From assembly GCA_018896355.1 (NCBI GenBank), contig JAHIMW010000212.1:1-6707 (forward strand): a DNA stretch of 6,707 nt. The letters run 5' to 3'. The notes below the pieces were generated by a model. That model was not told where the DNA came from, searched no databases, and saw only the letters and a list, made by a program, of their open reading frames with translations. Position 1 is the first letter of the stretch; each line of letters starts with the position of its first letter. A program made the position numbers and the translations under genes. Positions 4,385 through 6,707 of the stretch are shown one piece after another. This DNA is from Pseudomonadota bacterium (GTDB lineage Bacteria; Desulfobacterota; Syntrophia; Syntrophales; UBA5619).

Positions 4385-6225
4385 AAAAAATCACCGGCGT
4401 ACTGCCCTTTATCATCCTGAGCATCTACTTTACACTGGGGAACATGACCGGTTTCCATATCCCCGCTATGCGGGCGCTGAGCGTCGCGGGGCTCATGCTG
4501 ATGACCATTGCGCTGTATCTGCGGAAAAGGATAAGCGGCCTGTCCGCGATCGACAGGGGTATTCTGATTTTTATGGCGCTCAGCACTGCCGTATTCCTGT
4601 TTTTCCCACAGGGTCCGGCCGAGGTGATCGCCGAGTTCAACATCGGCCTTTTCTACCTCGTTCTGTTTGCCGTTTCGGCGCTGCCGGCCCTGATCTTAAA
4701 GCGGCACTTCACCGAATATTATGCAAGAAAAACAACCCCCGAGGCCGTCTGGGAGACGGACATCTTTAAGACAATCAACCGCCATCTGACCTGGGCCTGG
4801 GTGGCCATCTTCGCCATTTCCGCTTTCATGACGATCATCCCCGCGCTCTTTTTCCCGGCGGGCGGTACGTTGGCGGGCCTGCTGTTCCAGGTCGGCTTGC
4901 CGACCCTGCTTATGGTCGGGATCGGCATTCCTTTGAACAAGATGTACCCCCGGTATTATCAACGGAAATTGGGCCTTGATTCGTTGGGGACCGCGGAGGG
5001 TGGTCACTCCGTAGGATCGGCTCTCACGGAAAAAACGACAAACAAACCGAAACAGGAGGAGAAAATGACCGATCAGCTTAGAGTAGTGGCCATCAACGGT
5101 TCGCCCCACGGCGCCATCGGCAACACGAGTCAGATGATCCGGATGATCGGAGAGGGCCTTTCCCGGGAGGGGATCGTTCTGGAAGAAATCCTTCTCACCG
5201 ACAAGGCAATCGCTTACTGCATCGGCTGTGCCGTGTGCCTTGAAAAAGGCAAATGCTGGCGCAAGGATGACCATGCCGGCATCACGGATGCATTGTTCGC
5301 CGCGGACGGGATCATCTTGGCCTCACCGGTCTATTTCAAACACGTAACGGCCCAGATGAAGGCCTTTATCGACCGCTCCCTGGCATTCGGTCACAAGCCC
5401 CGCGGGGCAACCAAACCGGGGTTGGCCGTCACGGTGTCCGCCGGCCTTGCCGACACTTCGACGGCTCACTACATCGAGGGCATGCTCCGGATATACGGCG
5501 CCTTTTCCCTCGGCGCACTGGTGGCCATCGGGACGGGCCCGGGCGGGTTCCTGGGGAAAGAGGCCGTCGAGGTCAGGGCGCAGGACCTTGCCCGCGAGCT
5601 GGCGGGCGCCATCAAAGAGAAGAAACGCTACCCGGTGACGGGTGACGATCTCCATGCCTACCTCTTCATGCGGGACCTCGTCACGCGGGAAAAGGACTTT
5701 ATGTGCGACGATTATCTATACTGGCAGAACGCGGGAATTCTCGACGGTTTCGAGGCCTATGCGAACCAGCGCTTTACGCCGGCCGCTTACGATCCGGAGA
5801 TGCGAAAGGAATGGATCAGAGGCCTGATCAAGGAGGAGAAGGCCGGAAAGACGGGGGAGAAAGCGATGTCTGCCTCTCCGACCCATCCGGCGGGACCGGC
5901 GGCGGCGTCGAGTTGTTATGAACTCCTGAAGATGATGCCCCTGGGTTTTCGGGGCGAAGCGGTTCCGGGGCTAAACGCCGTCTACCAGTTCGAAATATCG
6001 GGATCGGAGACGTTCAGCGCTTATTTAAGAATTGCGGACGACCGGTGTACCTTTCATGAAGGGTCCCACGAAAAACCCGATGTGTTGATCAGGGCTCCGG
6101 CGGAGGTGTGGCTTGCCATATCGCAGGGGGCGCTGGACGGCCAGGGCGCCTTCATGTCGGGGAAATACCGGGTGGAAGGCAATGTGGGGCTTCTTCTGAA
6201 GTTGAAAACCCTGTTTCCGGCCTGA
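4381..6225 (+). CDS. Membrane domain, iron-sulfur flavodoxin and SCP2-like fusion protein
   Basis: This 614-residue protein has three parts. Residues 1-195 contain about six membrane helices (near 4-22, 30-48, 57-76, 86-107, 137-158 and 162-185) of no family I recognise. An even helix number would put both ends in the cytoplasm. A polar linker (196-228) leads to a flavodoxin-like NADPH-dependent FMN reductase domain (about 233-485), with the FMN phosphate loop GSPHGAIGNTS (240-250), ASPVYFKHVTAQMKAFIDR (314-332) and GTGPGGF (384-390). Cys280, 283, 286 and 292 form CX2CX2CX5C, the compact motif of the iron-sulfur flavoprotein (Isf) family, so a 4Fe-4S cluster is predicted. Residues about 511-612 resemble an SCP2 sterol-carrier domain (FSAYLRIADDRCTF, PDVLIRAPAEVWLAI, GKYRVEGNVGLLLKL). 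The start overlaps the merR stop (ATGA), implying coupling. Internal initiation at Met229 is plausible. The likely role is membrane-tethered electron transfer to a hydrophobic substrate, which remains unknown. Confidence 0.85.
   Translation: MKKITGVLPFIILSIYFTLGNMTGFHIPAMRALSVAGLMLMTIALYLRKRISGLSAIDRGILIFMALSTAVFLFFPQGPAEVIAEFNIGLFYLVLFAVSALPALILKRHFTEYYARKTTPEAVWETDIFKTINRHLTWAWVAIFAISAFMTIIPALFFPAGGTLAGLLFQVGLPTLLMVGIGIPLNKMYPRYYQRKLGLDSLGTAEGGHSVGSALTEKTTNKPKQEEKMTDQLRVVAINGSPHGAIGNTSQMIRMIGEGLSREGIVLEEILLTDKAIAYCIGCAVCLEKGKCWRKDDHAGITDALFAADGIILASPVYFKHVTAQMKAFIDRSLAFGHKPRGATKPGLAVTVSAGLADTSTAHYIEGMLRIYGAFSLGALVAIGTGPGGFLGKEAVEVRAQDLARELAGAIKEKKRYPVTGDDLHAYLFMRDLVTREKDFMCDDYLYWQNAGILDGFEAYANQRFTPAAYDPEMRKEWIRGLIKEEKAGKTGEKAMSASPTHPAGPAAASSCYELLKMMPLGFRGEAVPGLNAVYQFEISGSETFSAYLRIADDRCTFHEGSHEKPDVLIRAPAEVWLAISQGALDGQGAFMSGKYRVEGNVGLLLKLKTLFPA
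5054..5067 (+). promoter_or_regulatory. Internal ribosome binding site and alternative start for the flavodoxin-SCP2 part
   Basis: A perfect AGGAGG (5054-5059) stands 5 nt before ATG 5065-5067, in frame with the fusion gene at codon 229. The following residues (MTDQLRVVAINGSPHG) are a normal flavodoxin-family N-terminus. A soluble 386-residue product could therefore be made besides the full-length protein. The site looks like the former start of a separate gene now joined to the membrane-protein gene. Confidence 0.65.
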
Positions 6226-6241
6226 CCCTTTTTTCCGCTGC

Positions 6242-6707
6242 CTACCAGTGCAGCCTTGTCTGGACACCGTGGTCGCGGAGAAAGTTCTTGATTCCCGAAA
6301 TGGTATGGGTCCGGTAGTGGACCATCGACGCGATCAGGGCGGCGTCGGCTTTCCCGAGAGTAAGGACGTCGAGGAGGTGCTCCGGTTTACCCGCGCCGCC
6401 GGAGGCGATCACCGGGATGCCGACATGGCTGGAGATCAGCGCGGTCAGGTCGAGTTCGTAGCCGTCTTGGGTCCCGTCGGCGTCGATGGAGTTCAGGCAG
6501 ATCTCCCCCGCGCCGAGGCGCTCCGCCTCCTTTGCCCAGCGGAGGGCGTCGAGGCCGGTGAAGGTTCTTCCGCCGTGAATGACCATCTCATATCCCGACG
6601 GAATTTCACTGCTTGCTATCACTTTTTTTACGTCCATGCCGAGGACGATGCACTGGCTGCCGAAGGCCTTCGCTCCCTCCGCGATGATGCCGGGATTTTT
6701 CACCGCC
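6242..6707 (-). CDS. hisF: HisF, cyclase subunit of imidazole glycerol phosphate synthase (partial)
   Basis: The C-terminal 154 or so residues of a HisF-like (beta/alpha)8 barrel run off the right edge; the full protein is usually about 250 residues. HisF uses ammonia from HisH to convert PRFAR into imidazole glycerol phosphate and AICAR in histidine biosynthesis. Visible landmarks are the second catalytic-aspartate region IVLGMDVKKV (usually AIDAK), HGGRTFTGLDALRWA, LGAGEICLNSIDADGTQDGYELDL, the phosphate-binding loop IPVIASGGAGKPEH, and ADAALIASMVHY. The C-terminus ends in Trp (RLHW). The GTG at 6701-6703 is an internal Val codon, since the frame stays open to the window edge. The gene converges on the fusion gene with a 16-nt gap. 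A HisF-like paralogue (AglZ/HisF2 type) cannot be fully excluded without the N-terminal half. Confidence 0.9.
   Translation of the reverse strand, partial: AVKNPGIIAEGAKAFGSQCIVLGMDVKKVIASSEIPSGYEMVIHGGRTFTGLDALRWAKEAERLGAGEICLNSIDADGTQDGYELDLTALISSHVGIPVIASGGAGKPEHLLDVLTLGKADAALIASMVHYRTHTISGIKNFLRDHGVQTRLHW

Noticed and set aside
6223..6241. T-rich run between the fusion gene and hisF as a terminator
   Set aside because: CCCTTTTTTCC is present but no stable stem precedes it on either strand.

Overview
The window reads as bacterial chromosome, GC-rich in its genes with an AT-richer patch near the left end. Gene content (PdxS/PdxT-type vitamin B6 synthesis, a YhbY-type ribosome assembly factor, HisF, a DUF2141 exported protein, an iron-sulfur flavodoxin) fits a free-living, probably anaerobic Gram-negative. 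A Deltaproteobacteria/Desulfobacterota origin is my guess from the protein flavour and is not demonstrated.

Layout. Positions 1-66 are the last codons of a plus-strand gene. Positions 67-661 form an AT-richer stretch holding a C-terminally truncated DUF4338 (DruA-like) fragment on the minus strand, with one prominent inverted repeat on each side; it looks like the scar of a mobile or defence-type gene. From 2626 down to 662 the minus strand carries a compact pdxS-pdxT-yhbY operon, with a good sigma70 promoter at 2679-2707 and a perfect 15-bp palindrome in the leader. PdxS and PdxT together make pyridoxal 5'-phosphate; pdxT is unusually long at its 3' end and runs into yhbY.

From about 3041 the plus strand carries the most interesting part. 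A promoter with consensus TTGACA, a 19-bp spacer containing a dyad, and GATAAT has the classic architecture of a MerR-activated promoter. It precedes three co-directional genes: a small exported DUF2141 protein (3151-3609), a MerR-family regulator whose second half looks like another MerR helix-turn-helix (3662-4384), and, overlapping by ATGA, a 614-residue fusion (4381-6225). The fusion has a six-helix membrane domain, an iron-sulfur-flavoprotein-like flavodoxin domain with a CX2CX2CX5C motif, and a C-terminal SCP2 lipid-binding-like domain. A perfect internal Shine-Dalgarno in front of the flavodoxin domain suggests that a soluble form may also be made. The simplest model is an autoregulated, membrane-tethered redox module acting on or sensing a hydrophobic molecule; the substrate is unknown.

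At the right edge the C-terminal part of hisF (histidine biosynthesis) lies on the minus strand, convergent with the fusion gene and 16 nt away.
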